This document shows, in pieces, positions 28,075-36,487 of a stretch of 64,000 nucleotides of DNA. Numbering within the stretch: the stretch's first letter is position 1; the number at the start of each line of letters is the position of its first letter. The position numbers and the translations under genes are program-made. The stretch is from Pelagibius sp. Alg239-R121 (GTDB lineage: Bacteria; Pseudomonadota; Alphaproteobacteria; Kiloniellales; Kiloniellaceae): positions 930,001 through 994,000 of the forward strand of contig NZ_CAMZOF010000001.1 in NCBI RefSeq assembly GCF_947331435.1. The letters run 5' to 3'. Under the pieces are notes generated by a model. That model saw only the letters and a list, made by a program, of their open reading frames with translations, made no database searches and was not told the origin of the DNA.

Positions 28075-28416
28075 ATGACCTACATCGTGACCGAGGCCTG
28101 CATCAGGTGCAAATACATGGACTGCGTGGAAGTTTGTCCGGTGGATTGCTTCTACGAAGGCGAAAATATGTTGGTCATTCATCCTGACGAGTGCATTGAT
28201 TGCGGCGTCTGCGAACCTGAATGCCCGCCCGAAGCAATTTTGCCCGACAGCGATACCGAGGCCGAGAAGTGGCTCGAACTGAACCGTGAGTACAGTGAAA
28301 CCTGGCCGAATATTACGCGTAAAGGCGATGCGCCGGCCGATGCAGATGAATTTCGCGAGCAGACTGGCAAATTCGAGAAGTTTTTCAGTACGGCTCCAGG
28401 TAATACGGACGGCTGA
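28075..28416 (+). CDS. fdxA: Seven-iron ferredoxin FdxA
   Basis: A 113-residue ferredoxin beginning [20 protein letters not shown]. The cysteine pattern ([18 protein letters not shown] and [12 protein letters not shown]) gives one [3Fe-4S] and one [4Fe-4S] cluster, as in the Azotobacter FdI type, followed by the usual C-terminal [17 protein letters not shown] extension. It is a cytoplasmic low-potential electron carrier. ATG 28075 follows GAGGAGA at a good distance. fdxA next to carD and an S4/helicase pair is a recurring alphaproteobacterial arrangement. Confidence 0.95.
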   Translation: MTYIVTEACIRCKYMDCVEVCPVDCFYEGENMLVIHPDECIDCGVCEPECPPEAILPDSDTEAEKWLELNREYSETWPNITRKGDAPADADEFREQTGKFEKFFSTAPGNTDG

Positions 28417-28818
28417 TTATTGAATTTCTGCGTGCAGACTATTGCGGCTCTTTCGCATTGCCGCGGTGCATAAAGCAGGCGCAATGCCGCCCGGCAGGGC
28501 TGGATTGCAGAAAATTCAGAGCTATGCTGCGGCGCAACAGTTGTTTTGACGGCCTAAATATAGTATAAAGTATTTGCAACACATTGGCGCTTGACCGATG
28601 TGTTGCAAACCAACCTCGACACTCGGCGTGTTTCAGCGCCTGAGTTGTTCGGGGTTGAATTTTGCATGTTAAGACCGAACGGCAGTGATCGATGATTATG
28701 GATCCTTCCGTTCCGCGCCGCGCCTCCGCACGCGCTGCTCTGAAATGCAGGCTTGCTTCAGGGCGCAGTTGCCCAGGTAGTGCTTTGGCGGAAACCAGAC
28801 GGAGCAAGAGAAGACCAA
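28417..28818. other. carD upstream region
   Basis: About 400 bp between fdxA and carD. It contains an AT-rich promoter-like stretch (TATAGTATAAAG at 28559-28570) directly before a perfect 12-bp inverted repeat (28573-28609), then about 210 bp of probable leader. A TTGACG lies at 28546 but is too close to these TATA elements to be a standard -35. A smaller 7-bp pair GCATTGC/GCAATGC (28455-28487) follows fdxA. Confidence 0.5.
28573..28609. promoter_or_regulatory. Perfect 12-bp inverted repeat upstream of carD
   Basis: TTTGCAACACAT and ATGTGTTGCAAA are exact reverse complements around a 13-bp spacer. The repeat starts immediately 3' of the TATAGTATAAAG stretch, where an operator or the first hairpin of a carD leader RNA would sit. 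It has no T-tract, so it is not a simple terminator. Confidence 0.6.
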
Positions 28819-29316
28819 ATGGCGAAATCGAGTGAATTCGGGACCGGCGATTATGTGGTTTACCCGACCCATGGCGTTGGCCGGGTCATGGGCGTCGAAA
28901 CCCAGGAAATTTCCGACGTTACCCTCGAACTGATCATCATCAAATTCGAAAAAGACCGGATGACCCTTCGTGTTCCGGTAAATAAGGCGCATGAGTCGGG
29001 TCTGCGGAAGCTATCGAGCCGCAAGATGATGGATTCTGCGCTGACTACGCTAAAGGGCCGCAGCCGTGCAAAACGCACCATGTGGAGCCGGCGTGCGCAG
29101 GAATACGAGGCGAAGATCAATTCCGGTGATCCGGTATCGATTGCCGAAGTCGTGCGCGACCTGCACCGCAGTGCTGACCAGCCGGATCAATCCTACAGTG
29201 AACGCCAGATGTATCAGGCGGCGCTTGACCGTCTGGCACGTGAATTGGCGGCCGTCGAGAAAATCGACGAAGAGGCTGCCGCACAGAAGCTGGAAGAGTT
29301 GCTCACAGCGGCCTGA
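28819..29316 (+). CDS. CarD-family RNA polymerase-binding transcription regulator
   Basis: A 165-residue CarD/CdnL-type protein. The N-terminal RNA-polymerase-interacting Tudor-like domain is clear (FGTGDYVVYPTHGVGRVMGV), followed by a helical DNA-contacting domain with TMWSRRAQEYEAKINSGD and a C-terminal AAAQKLEELL helix. CarD proteins stabilise open promoter complexes, including at rRNA promoters. ATG 28819 is preceded by GAGAAG; the 22 upstream in-frame residues are not CarD-like. A degraded metallophosphatase and rpoH follow. Confidence 0.93.
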   Translation: MAKSSEFGTGDYVVYPTHGVGRVMGVETQEISDVTLELIIIKFEKDRMTLRVPVNKAHESGLRKLSSRKMMDSALTTLKGRSRAKRTMWSRRAQEYEAKINSGDPVSIAEVVRDLHRSADQPDQSYSERQMYQAALDRLARELAAVEKIDEEAAAQKLEELLTAA

Positions 29317-29342
29317 CGCTGTACGAGTATTAGCCGCCTGAC

Positions 29343-29378
29343 AGGGAACCGAATCGAGGTGATCGAAGTCGGTTCCTG
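29343..29378 (+). terminator. Hairpin after carD, possible terminator
   Basis: Stem CAGGGAACCGA / TCGGTTCCTG with an inner TCGA/TCGA extension and a small bulge, 27 bp after the carD stop. There is no T-tract, so termination is uncertain. Confidence 0.35.
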
Positions 29379-29471
29379 ACAGGTGTGCTTGTCTGGCTTA
29401 TTGGTGCGGCTCCGTCCTCGTGCGGGTGGGCGCTCCCTATATAATGGTTGAGGAGGCCATCTGCCGCGACT

Positions 29472-30272
29472 ATGCGCGATCGGCAGAAATTTGCGGTTTT
29501 ACGCGCAGCGCGGAGAATCTGGACGATCTCTGCGGTTCATGGCGATGCGGATCGTCTCGACCGTCTCCACGCGCAGCTGGAAGGCCGCCTTCGGCGCGGC
29601 GATCGGGTGGTTTATCTCGGCAATTTGCTCGGCCGTGGTGACACAATCCGCCAGACTCTGGATCATGTGATCGAGTTTCGACGCGGGTTCCTCGCGCTTC
29701 ATCAAAATTTTCCTGAAGATATTGCCTTCCTGCGCGGCGGCCAGGAAGAGATGTGGCAGAAACTGCTGCAGCTCCAGTTCGCCAGCGATCCGCGCGGGGT
29801 CCTGTCATGGATGCTGGACCAAGGGGTCGGCGCAACCCTCGAGGCCTATGGCTCCAGCGCCCGGGAAGGCTTGCGGGAGGCGGCCTCCGGCCCGCTGCAG
29901 CTCACACGCTGGACTGGCCGCCTGCGAAGCGCAATCCAGGACAACCCCGGCCACTATCAGATCATGAACGAAATCCGGCGGGCTGCATACACCTCGGATC
30001 GCCGTGTGTTGTTCGTGCATACCGGGTTGGATCCAACCCGACCGCTGGAAACGCAAAAAGACAGTTTCTGGTGGAGTTCCTCCGCCTTCGCGCGCTTGAA
30101 CGAGCCCTACGGTGATTTTCAGCGGATCGTGCGTGGCTATGATCCCAGCCATCCGGGATTGGAAACCACCGAGTATACCGTAACGCTGGATGGTGGTTGC
30201 GGTTTCGGCGGCCCATTGATGGCGGCCTGCCTGGGGCCAGAAGGCGATGTGATTGAAATGCTCGAGGCTTAA
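29472..30272 (+). CDS. Metallophosphatase-fold protein with degraded metal-binding motifs
   Basis: A 266-residue protein that follows the calcineurin-like phosphoesterase layout but with altered ligands. Where the family has GD-x-HG this has ISAVHGDADRLDRL; GD-x-x-DRG becomes YLGNLLGRGD; GNHE/D becomes RGGQEEM; the late histidine is kept in VLFVHTGLDPTRP. Several metal-ligating residues are therefore missing, and it may be non-catalytic. The 266-residue reading uses ATG 29472; GAGGAGG lies 15 bp upstream, a long spacing, and the frame opens at TTG 29448. It sits between carD and rpoH. Confidence 0.72.
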   Translation: MRDRQKFAVLRAARRIWTISAVHGDADRLDRLHAQLEGRLRRGDRVVYLGNLLGRGDTIRQTLDHVIEFRRGFLALHQNFPEDIAFLRGGQEEMWQKLLQLQFASDPRGVLSWMLDQGVGATLEAYGSSAREGLREAASGPLQLTRWTGRLRSAIQDNPGHYQIMNEIRRAAYTSDRRVLFVHTGLDPTRPLETQKDSFWWSSSAFARLNEPYGDFQRIVRGYDPSHPGLETTEYTVTLDGGCGFGGPLMAACLGPEGDVIEMLEA

Positions 30273-30344
30273 GGGCGCTGACTCGAGCCTAACACCAAGT
30301 ACCCCTAATTTTGTCCTCGTTTTTAGACTCTGCGTTATTTGATT

Positions 30345-30394
30345 AGAGAGCGATTCACGTTCTTGACTGTAACGGTCAAGAACGATCGCACTCT
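30345..30394. repeat. Intergenic palindromic repeat, 50-bp copy
   Basis: Fifty bp, AGAGAGCGATTCACG at the left end and CGATCGCACTCT at the right, with a perfect 9-bp stem GTTCTTGAC / GTCAAGAAC. Aligns gap-free with 8373-8422 (37/50 identical). It lies between the phosphatase-like gene and rpoH, about 170 bp before the rpoH start, so it may end one transcript or lie in the rpoH upstream region. Confidence 0.8.
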
Positions 30395-30566
30395 ATACCG
30401 CGTTAACACAAAAAAGTTCGCACTCATGCGAGTTGTGTGTTTTTATACTATCATAAGTAGAGATCAGCAGTAGAAACCGACACTGCATTCTGTTTTGGTG
30501 ATCTATCGGCGGCCAACCTGCGTACAGAAATCGTGGTGTTCGCAAAAACCGAGAGGTACCGCTGTT

Positions 30567-31451
30567 ATGGCGCGATTCGAAAACTCGGAAACCCATCGCG
30601 CTCAGACACGCTTTATCCGACGATCGATGTCGGAGCCGCTTCTTACGCGCGATCACGAGTTCGACCTTGCCAAAGCCTGGCGGGACAATAAGGACGAAGC
30701 GGCGTTGCACGAGCTCATCCGCTCCTACACCCGCCTTGTGGTCTCGACCGCGACGCGCTACCGCCATTACGGCCTGCCGATCAGCGATCTGGTACAGGAG
30801 GGTTCGGTCGGTCTAATGCAGGCGGCCGCGCGCTTTGACCCGGATCGCGAAATTCGCTTTTCGACCTACGCCAGTTGGTGGATCCGCTCCGCGATACAGG
30901 ATTTTGTGTTGCGTAACTGGTCGATTGTCCGCACCGGGACCACTGCGGCGCAGAAGACGCTCTTTTTCAATTTCCGCCGCCTGCGCGCAAGAATCGAAGA
31001 CGAAACCGGTAACAAGTTTGACGATGACGCGCGGGCGCAGGTTGCCACCGAGCTGTCGGTCGGACTGCATGAAGTGGAATCGATGGAGCAACGCCTCGCT
31101 GGAATGGATCATTCCCTCAATCACGTTATCGGCGAGGATGGCGAGAGCGAATGGCAGGACTTCCTGGTGGACGAACGTCCCAATCCGGAAGACCTCATTA
31201 TTTCCTACAAAGACGGTGAGACCCGTAGCCGCTGGATTACCGAAGCGCTCACTGAACTGCCTCTGCGTGAACAACGTATCGTAAAAGCGCGGCGCCTGAC
31301 CGAAGAAAGCGCCACTCTGGAAGAACTTGGGCGCGAACTCGGGGTTAGCAAGGAACGGGTCCGGCAGTTGGAGGGCCGGGCGCTGTCCAAGCTGAAAAGT
31401 GCAATGCTGCGCAGAGTGGAAACCAGCGGCGACCTCATTGGCGAGGCCTAG
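30567..31451 (+). CDS. rpoH: RNA polymerase sigma-32 (RpoH family) factor
   Basis: A 294-residue sigma-70 family factor. The RpoH box QKTLFFNFRRLR is present, region 2 is typical (DLVQEGSVGLMQAAARFDP, RFSTYASWWIRSAIQDFVL), and region 4 ends with an HTH (TLEELGRELGVSKERVRQLE). It directs transcription of heat-shock or related stress genes. ATG 30567 follows GAGAGGT; 24 upstream in-frame residues are unconserved. Alphaproteobacteria often have two or more RpoH paralogues (RpoH1, RpoH2); which one this is cannot be settled from one window. Confidence 0.9.
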   Translation: MARFENSETHRAQTRFIRRSMSEPLLTRDHEFDLAKAWRDNKDEAALHELIRSYTRLVVSTATRYRHYGLPISDLVQEGSVGLMQAAARFDPDREIRFSTYASWWIRSAIQDFVLRNWSIVRTGTTAAQKTLFFNFRRLRARIEDETGNKFDDDARAQVATELSVGLHEVESMEQRLAGMDHSLNHVIGEDGESEWQDFLVDERPNPEDLIISYKDGETRSRWITEALTELPLREQRIVKARRLTEESATLEELGRELGVSKERVRQLEGRALSKLKSAMLRRVETSGDLIGEA

Positions 31452-31514
31452 TTTGGATGGAAACGCTCCGGACGATGAATCGATCCGGTAAGTCCTCTCC
31501 AGAGGACGATTGCC

Positions 31515-33011
31515 CTACTGGGTAATAATCTTGACCGTCTGGCCCGACTTCAATTTCTGTTTAGCGCCTAGTCCGTTGAGGGCCTGAAAGCGCTCCAACT
31601 GATAGTCCTCGTAAGGAAAACGGCCGGCAAGTTTGGCCGCAGTGTCGCCGGCACGCACCTTGTGCAGTCTTATGCGCTTCGGTTTGATCTTCCCGGCCTC
31701 GCCGGCGCTTAGTTTCCGAAAACTATAGGTCGTGCGCCGCAGCCCCTCGGCCTGCTGTCCCGTTGCCTTGGCCGGAGTCGAAAACAGAAAGCGGTAGACC
31801 GTGTTCTGGTCGTAACCCATGGCAATCAGACGCACATCGCGTGGTCCTTGCTTTCTGTTCACCCGTGCTTGACCGGTGAGACTCTCCATGCCGTTGATTG
31901 TGATTCGCTCAACGTTTTCCAGCCGGACCTTTCCGGTGACTTCTGTCAGCGCGGCCTGAAGATTGCCGTTTGCCTTTTTGGACGCCCGGTCGAAAATGAT
32001 GACCGAGCCATCCTTGTGTTGCGCGCCCACAGCATTGGCAGTGTTGACCAAGCGGAAGCCCTTTGGCACCTCAAAGGCTAGGCGAAGTTCAGGATGGAGG
32101 AACTTTCGCCCCTGAATGATGCCCTGCTTGGGGTCGTCGCCATAGAGCAGGCCGTCGATTTTCGAGAGATAGACCTGACGGCCGACGACGGGATCCTTGA
32201 CCCGTTTTTCTCCGGCTTGATCGATGGCTCGCTTGATGCGATCGGTGGTGCGCGGGTGGGTCTGCATGATGTCAAAGCTATCCGCCGCCTCGGGATTTCC
32301 TGCGATTGTCGCATTCAGCCGGCTGTCGGCCTGCAGCTTGGTCAGGAAATCCGCCATGCCCTCCGGCTCGAAACCGGCACGCGACAAATAACGGACACCC
32401 AGCAGATCGGCCTGAAACTCTTGATCGCGCGAATAGCTCTGCAGCGCCAGAGCGCCGACCTGACCGGCGGCCGACGCGGCTTCCTGGCTACCCAGAAGAA
32501 TCCCGACCCCGGCCGCCAGGATCGAGGTTGCAGTGGCGCGGCCATAGCGTTGCGAAGCGTGACGCGCGGTGACGTGACCGATTTCGTGCGCCATCACCCC
32601 TGCAAGCTCGGCCTCGTCGTCTGCCAGGGCCATCAGACCGCGGGTTATGTAGACATATCCGCCCGGCAGCGCGAAGGCATTGACGACGGGTGAATCCAAT
32701 ACCGTAAAGGTGAATTTCTGATCCGGTGTTTCCGAGGTCTTGGCAAGCAGGTTGCCCAGGCTTGTCACGTACTGAGAAATCTCCGGGTCGGCATAGGCAC
32801 CGCCGAATTGCTGCAGGATCTTCTTGTGTTCCTGCGCGCCGAGGGACGCTTCCTTATCCTTGGTCAAACCGCCGGTGAAAAAGGACTCGCCGGTCGCCGG
32901 CGAGGTTTCGCAGCCGCCAAGAAAGGTCATCGAAGCCAGCAGTGCAGATGCCGCCAGAATGCGCCTAAACAAAGTACCTGCCGATAGGCCGGATGGACCA
33001 AAGAAGATCAT
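31515..33011 (-). CDS. M48-family lipoprotein metalloprotease with C-terminal LysM-like domain
   Basis: A 498-residue protein with a lipoprotein signal (LLASMTFLGGC, lipobox Cys at about 34), then an M48 peptidase domain with zinc motif HEIGHVTARH and downstream glutamate in QEFQADLLGVRYL, resembling BepA/LoiP envelope proteases. The C-terminus (last 50 residues, from HKVRAGDTAAKLAGRF to LKSGQTVKII) resembles a LysM peptidoglycan-binding repeat. It probably acts in the periplasm or outer membrane in envelope quality control. It begins inside the end of the nuclease gene (4-bp ATGA overlap). Confidence 0.88.
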   Translation of the reverse strand: MIFFGPSGLSAGTLFRRILAASALLASMTFLGGCETSPATGESFFTGGLTKDKEASLGAQEHKKILQQFGGAYADPEISQYVTSLGNLLAKTSETPDQKFTFTVLDSPVVNAFALPGGYVYITRGLMALADDEAELAGVMAHEIGHVTARHASQRYGRATATSILAAGVGILLGSQEAASAAGQVGALALQSYSRDQEFQADLLGVRYLSRAGFEPEGMADFLTKLQADSRLNATIAGNPEAADSFDIMQTHPRTTDRIKRAIDQAGEKRVKDPVVGRQVYLSKIDGLLYGDDPKQGIIQGRKFLHPELRLAFEVPKGFRLVNTANAVGAQHKDGSVIIFDRASKKANGNLQAALTEVTGKVRLENVERITINGMESLTGQARVNRKQGPRDVRLIAMGYDQNTVYRFLFSTPAKATGQQAEGLRRTTYSFRKLSAGEAGKIKPKRIRLHKVRAGDTAAKLAGRFPYEDYQLERFQALNGLGAKQKLKSGQTVKIITQ

Positions 33012-33916
33012 TTATCGAGTACCTCTATCTGTTCCGGATGCGTGACGTTGATCGTCGCACCGTTTCTATAACCCAGCCAGCCGCGCGCCCGTACCCGGCG
33101 CCCCTCGTAAAAGAGCGGGTCCAGGCCTTCGGCTTTGAAGAGCCGGCGGTTAACGGGATCTATCACCAGGGTGAAGTCGCTACGCCAATCCTCTCCGAAG
33201 TTAAGATAAGCACGTCCACCTACAATCGCCACCTTCAAGATACGGCCTTCGATCAGCTGGAACTGTCCGACCTCTTTTTCCGCCGCGTCGTGGGGCCGCA
33301 CTGCGTAATAGGGGTGGGACCAGATCCCACGCCGCGCGGTTCTCGCAATCCGCTCCAACGTCAGCATTTCAGCCACCGCAGTCCGGTTATCGGCGAAACT
33401 GTAAACTCTGGCCAGGCCACGATGCAGCAGTTCTCCCTGGAGCCAGAGCCCTTGTGCGTTGGTTACATGCGCCTGAACCCTGCCGTGTCGGTCAATGCGG
33501 TTTCCGCTATAGGAAAGAGAAACCGGTTTATCTCCAAGCAATTCGGCAAGGGCCGCTGCCGCGTCGGCCGCGAGCGGCCAGACACCGGTGCTTCCAGTTT
33601 TGGTGTTGCTTGCCTCAGGGTTTCTCCGAACCGAGGGCATTGCGGGCGCTTGAATGCCGACCAGATGGACGACCCGGTCGTCCTCGAGCAGCAGAGTGTC
33701 GCCGTCGACGACCGTCTTCACGGAAATGGTTTCTCCGGCTTTGAGACCGGCGGGTAGACCGGTTGAGCCGGACTGGTCGGCCGCACCAAGGTTTCCGGCC
33801 CTGATTGTGCCTAAAAGAGTGATTGCGAGCACAGCCAGGACCCACGCTTGCGTCGCCCGCAATCCAGGCATGCCACAGCAATAGGACTTTTTCGAACCGG
33901 AAAAGAACATCGTCAA
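33008..33916 (-). CDS. Secreted SNase-like (thermonuclease-fold) nuclease
   Basis: A 302-residue protein with a hydrophobic N-terminal segment (about 24-42) that fits a signal peptide or anchor. The SNase domain is visible from VKTVVDGDTLLL through DRHGRVQAHVTN and LARVYSFADNRT to RRGIWSHPYY. About 100 C-terminal residues form a second beta-rich part (RILKVAIVGGRAYLNFGEDW, VRARGWLGYRNGATINV), seen in some proteobacterial thermonuclease homologues. Likely a periplasmic or secreted Ca-dependent nuclease. It is translationally coupled to the M48 protease. Confidence 0.82.
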   Translation of the reverse strand: MTMFFSGSKKSYCCGMPGLRATQAWVLAVLAITLLGTIRAGNLGAADQSGSTGLPAGLKAGETISVKTVVDGDTLLLEDDRVVHLVGIQAPAMPSVRRNPEASNTKTGSTGVWPLAADAAAALAELLGDKPVSLSYSGNRIDRHGRVQAHVTNAQGLWLQGELLHRGLARVYSFADNRTAVAEMLTLERIARTARRGIWSHPYYAVRPHDAAEKEVGQFQLIEGRILKVAIVGGRAYLNFGEDWRSDFTLVIDPVNRRLFKAEGLDPLFYEGRRVRARGWLGYRNGATINVTHPEQIEVLDK

Positions 33917-34129
33917 ACTCTAAAAGCTGTTTCACCTTCGATAAAGCGGCAGGACGATAGGACCACGATATGGCCGCGGGCAGGGGTTAAAAATACCACT
34001 TACGGGTGACTCGAAAACCGTCTCTTTCTTTTACCCTTGGCGACAACAGGCTAGGCTGCGGTATCATTGCCTGAACAACAGCGTGATTTCATTGCGTATC
34101 GTTATCTTACTAAGGACTTGAACAGACGT

Positions 34130-35104
34130 ATGGTGTCCACAGCCGACAGCCCGGGCCAGATGGCCGGACTCTTTCCGTCGATCGAACCGAACGACAGCGG
34201 CCACCTTGCCGTAGACAATCTGCATAAGATCTATTGGGAAACCTGCGGCAATCCGAATGGCACGCCTGTGGTGTTCCTGCATGGCGGACCGGGTGCCGGG
34301 GCCGCACCGGATCACCGGCGTTTTTTCGATCCCACAGCGTATCGCATCGTCGTCTTTGATCAGCGTGGCGCCGGCCGCTCAAGGCCGCAAGGCGAACTGA
34401 CCGACAACACGACGCAGCATCTGATTGCGGACATCGAAGCCCTGCGCAAGTCGCTGGGGATCGAACGCTGGGTGGTATTTGGCGGATCCTGGGGCAGCAC
34501 TCTTGCTCTTGCTTATGCCCAGGCCCATCCGGAGCGTGTGCGCGGTCTGATCCTGCGCGGCATCTTTCTCTGCCGTCCGTCGGAGATCGAGTGGTTCCTG
34601 AACGGCATGCGCATGATCTTTCCCGAGGAATGGGCGCGTTTTTCGTCGTACTTGCCAGTCGAGGAACGCGATGATCTGCTCAACAATTATTATCGGCGCC
34701 TGACCGATCAGGATCCCGCTGTCCATCTGCCGGCGGCGCGGGTCTGGAGCACTTTCGAGGGCTGTTGCTCCACATTGCTGCCCAGCCCCAGCACAGTCGC
34801 TGCCTTTGGTGAGGACGCCATGGCGCTGAACCTGGCGCGGATCGAGGCGCACTATTTCGTCAACTCGATCTTCCTTTCTGAAAACGAGCTGATCGATAAA
34901 GTCGACCGTATTCGAAACATTCCTTCGGTGATCGTCCAGGGCCGGTATGACGTCGTCTGTCCGATCGTCACAGCTTACGATCTGCACCAGGCCTGGCCGG
35001 AAGCGGACTATATTGTCGTACCGGATGCAGGGCACTCAGCCATGGAGCCGGGTATCCGCAAGGCTTTGATCGCGGCGACGGAGCGCTTCAAGACTCTCGA
35101 CTAA
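34130..35104 (+). CDS. pip: Proline iminopeptidase
   Basis: A 324-residue alpha/beta hydrolase of the peptidase S33 family. HGGPGAGAAPDHRRFFDP is the oxyanion-hole region, VVFGGSWGSTLALAY the nucleophile elbow (Ser in GGSWGS), and GRYDVVCP and PDAGHSA supply Asp and His. It removes N-terminal proline from peptides in the cytoplasm. ATG 34130 gives the normal family length; the frame extends to a TTG at 34067 without conservation. Confidence 0.93.
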   Translation: MVSTADSPGQMAGLFPSIEPNDSGHLAVDNLHKIYWETCGNPNGTPVVFLHGGPGAGAAPDHRRFFDPTAYRIVVFDQRGAGRSRPQGELTDNTTQHLIADIEALRKSLGIERWVVFGGSWGSTLALAYAQAHPERVRGLILRGIFLCRPSEIEWFLNGMRMIFPEEWARFSSYLPVEERDDLLNNYYRRLTDQDPAVHLPAARVWSTFEGCCSTLLPSPSTVAAFGEDAMALNLARIEAHYFVNSIFLSENELIDKVDRIRNIPSVIVQGRYDVVCPIVTAYDLHQAWPEADYIVVPDAGHSAMEPGIRKALIAATERFKTLD

Positions 35105-35175
35105 TTGGTATTTGGCCTGATCAGTAAATTGGTCCTACCGAGTTTTGGGCTGACGGCAAACAGGAGACAGTTGTC

Positions 35176-35511
35176 ATGACTTTGCGGCTGGAGCGGATCG
35201 TGATTTTCGTTTCCGACCTGGACAAGGAAGCCGCCTTCTATCGCGACAAGCTTGGATTGCCGGTTTGTGAGGAACGCGAGGGTTGGGTCGCGTTCGATGC
35301 GGGGAGCTGTGAAATTGCGCTGCATCGGGGTAAGCGGAAACCGCGGCTCGACTTTGCAACGGGTGAGGCGTTGGAGAACACCTACGAGCAGTTGCGCGGC
35401 CGCGGTGTGCGCCTCGGCGAGATCAAAGCGCATCCGGTACGCGACAACTCCATCACGCGTGGCAGGGACCCGGAAGGCAATCCTTTCCAAATCGCCGGGC
35501 AGAAGTCGTGA
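35176..35511 (+). CDS. VOC-family (glyoxalase/bleomycin resistance-like) protein
   Basis: A 111-residue single VOC module: LERIVIFVSDLDKEAAFYRDKLGL, then WVAFDAGSCEIALH, and DPEGNPFQIAG at the end, the classic beta-alpha-beta-beta-beta pattern. VOC proteins are usually metal-dependent dimers that isomerise, cleave or bind small molecules; no substrate can be assigned. AGGAGA lies at a good distance from the ATG. It lies 71 bp after pip. Confidence 0.85.
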   Translation: MTLRLERIVIFVSDLDKEAAFYRDKLGLPVCEEREGWVAFDAGSCEIALHRGKRKPRLDFATGEALENTYEQLRGRGVRLGEIKAHPVRDNSITRGRDPEGNPFQIAGQKS

Positions 35512-35758
35512 AAAACCGGTTAAAGCTGGGAACTCGCGGGTGTGCCGGCTCGAATCAAGGATCCAATCTGTTGTCCTGCTTCATCGCCTTTCAGGCCGAT
35601 ACTTCGGTTGTTCAAAACTATTCGGCAGACGACAAGCAGTTGCACACACCCGTAAGTTTCGTATTATGCAATCTGATTGCTGGCAGGTAATGCGGTCACG
35701 GGTTGAGGGGTCCGAACCATCATCACCTGCGGTTGGGTAGTGATTCGGGGGGTCTACT

Positions 35759-36307
35759 GTGTCAATTCGGCGCTGTTTCGTTTCGTCTGTGGCTTTTCTG
35801 GCTGCTGCTTTTTTTATCTCCACCAGTACCGGTTTCGCCACGAAAGCCTTCGCGGATGAAGACGATGCAGCACTCCTGTCGGTAGGTGTCGGTTACTTTG
35901 ATGCCTTGCGTGCCATAAAGGATGATGACGCGGACGATGCGGCCGACTTTCGCCTGGAATACCGGCACGACGAGAAGCTCTGGATCTTCAAGCCATGGGC
36001 CGGAATTGAAGCCACCAGCGAAGGCGGCATCTGGGGCGGTGTCGGTGTTCTGGTTGACATCTATTTCGGTAAGCGTGTTGTCCTGACCCCCAACTTTGGC
36101 GTCGGCGCCTTTACCGAGGGCAGTGGTTTGGATCTGGACAGCGTGATTGAATTCCGTTCCCAGATCGAATTGGCCTACCGCTTCAACGACCGTTCCCGCC
36201 TGGGCATTGCGATCAGCCATATCTCAAACGCCAGCATTGGCGACACCAACCCTGGTGTCGAGATCGCAACGATCTACTACCATCTGCCGTTAGAGAAACT
36301 GTTTTAG
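35759..36307 (+). CDS. PagL-like lipid A 3-O-deacylase / acyloxyacyl hydrolase
   Basis: A 182-residue outer-membrane beta-barrel candidate with a signal peptide (cleavage near GFATKAFA-DE). The PagL catalytic motif His-x-Ser-Asn is present in IAISHISNASIGDTNPGVE, and the C-terminus ends in an aromatic residue (LEKLF) as outer-membrane barrels do. PagL removes the 3-O acyl chain from lipid A at the outer membrane. It starts with GTG at 35759 behind a G-rich stretch. The 247 bp upstream hold no gene I can support. Confidence 0.82.
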   Translation: MSIRRCFVSSVAFLAAAFFISTSTGFATKAFADEDDAALLSVGVGYFDALRAIKDDDADDAADFRLEYRHDEKLWIFKPWAGIEATSEGGIWGGVGVLVDIYFGKRVVLTPNFGVGAFTEGSGLDLDSVIEFRSQIELAYRFNDRSRLGIAISHISNASIGDTNPGVEIATIYYHLPLEKLF

Positions 36308-36389
36308 GCGGAGAGACGACTTCCGTCCTCGTGGCGAGCCTCCGATCAGGCGACGTGTCTAAGCTTTGAAACCTGGTAGGCAAAACCAC

Positions 36390-36411
36390 GCGCCCTGTGT
36401 ATAACGGGCGC
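36390..36411 (+). terminator. Possible terminator of the PagL-like gene
   Basis: Stem GCGCCC / GGGCGC with a 10-nt loop, followed by CGTTACTCTTTGTTTT. Short stem but GC-rich with a U-rich tail, about 80 bp after the stop. Confidence 0.45.
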
Positions 36412-36435
36412 CGTTACTCTTTGTTTTGCATCAAT

Positions 36436-36484
36436 GGAGCCTGATTCACGCTTTTCGCTGACTTAGCGAAAAACGATCAGACTC
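36436..36484. repeat. Intergenic palindromic repeat immediately upstream of tRNA-Arg
   Basis: Forty-nine bp, GGAGCCTGATTCACG to CGATCAGACTC, with inner stem CTTTTCGCT / AGCGAAAAA (one mismatch). It ends 3 bp before the first base of tRNA-Arg, so it fills the place where a promoter would normally sit; it is probably transcribed as the 5' leader of the pre-tRNA. Confidence 0.75.
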
Positions 36485-36487
36485 ACA

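Noticed and set aside
28546-28569. Standard -35/-10 promoter (TTGACG with TATAAA) before carD
   Set aside because: The spacing between the elements is only 12 bp, too short for a sigma-70 promoter, so I report only a promoter-like AT-rich stretch.
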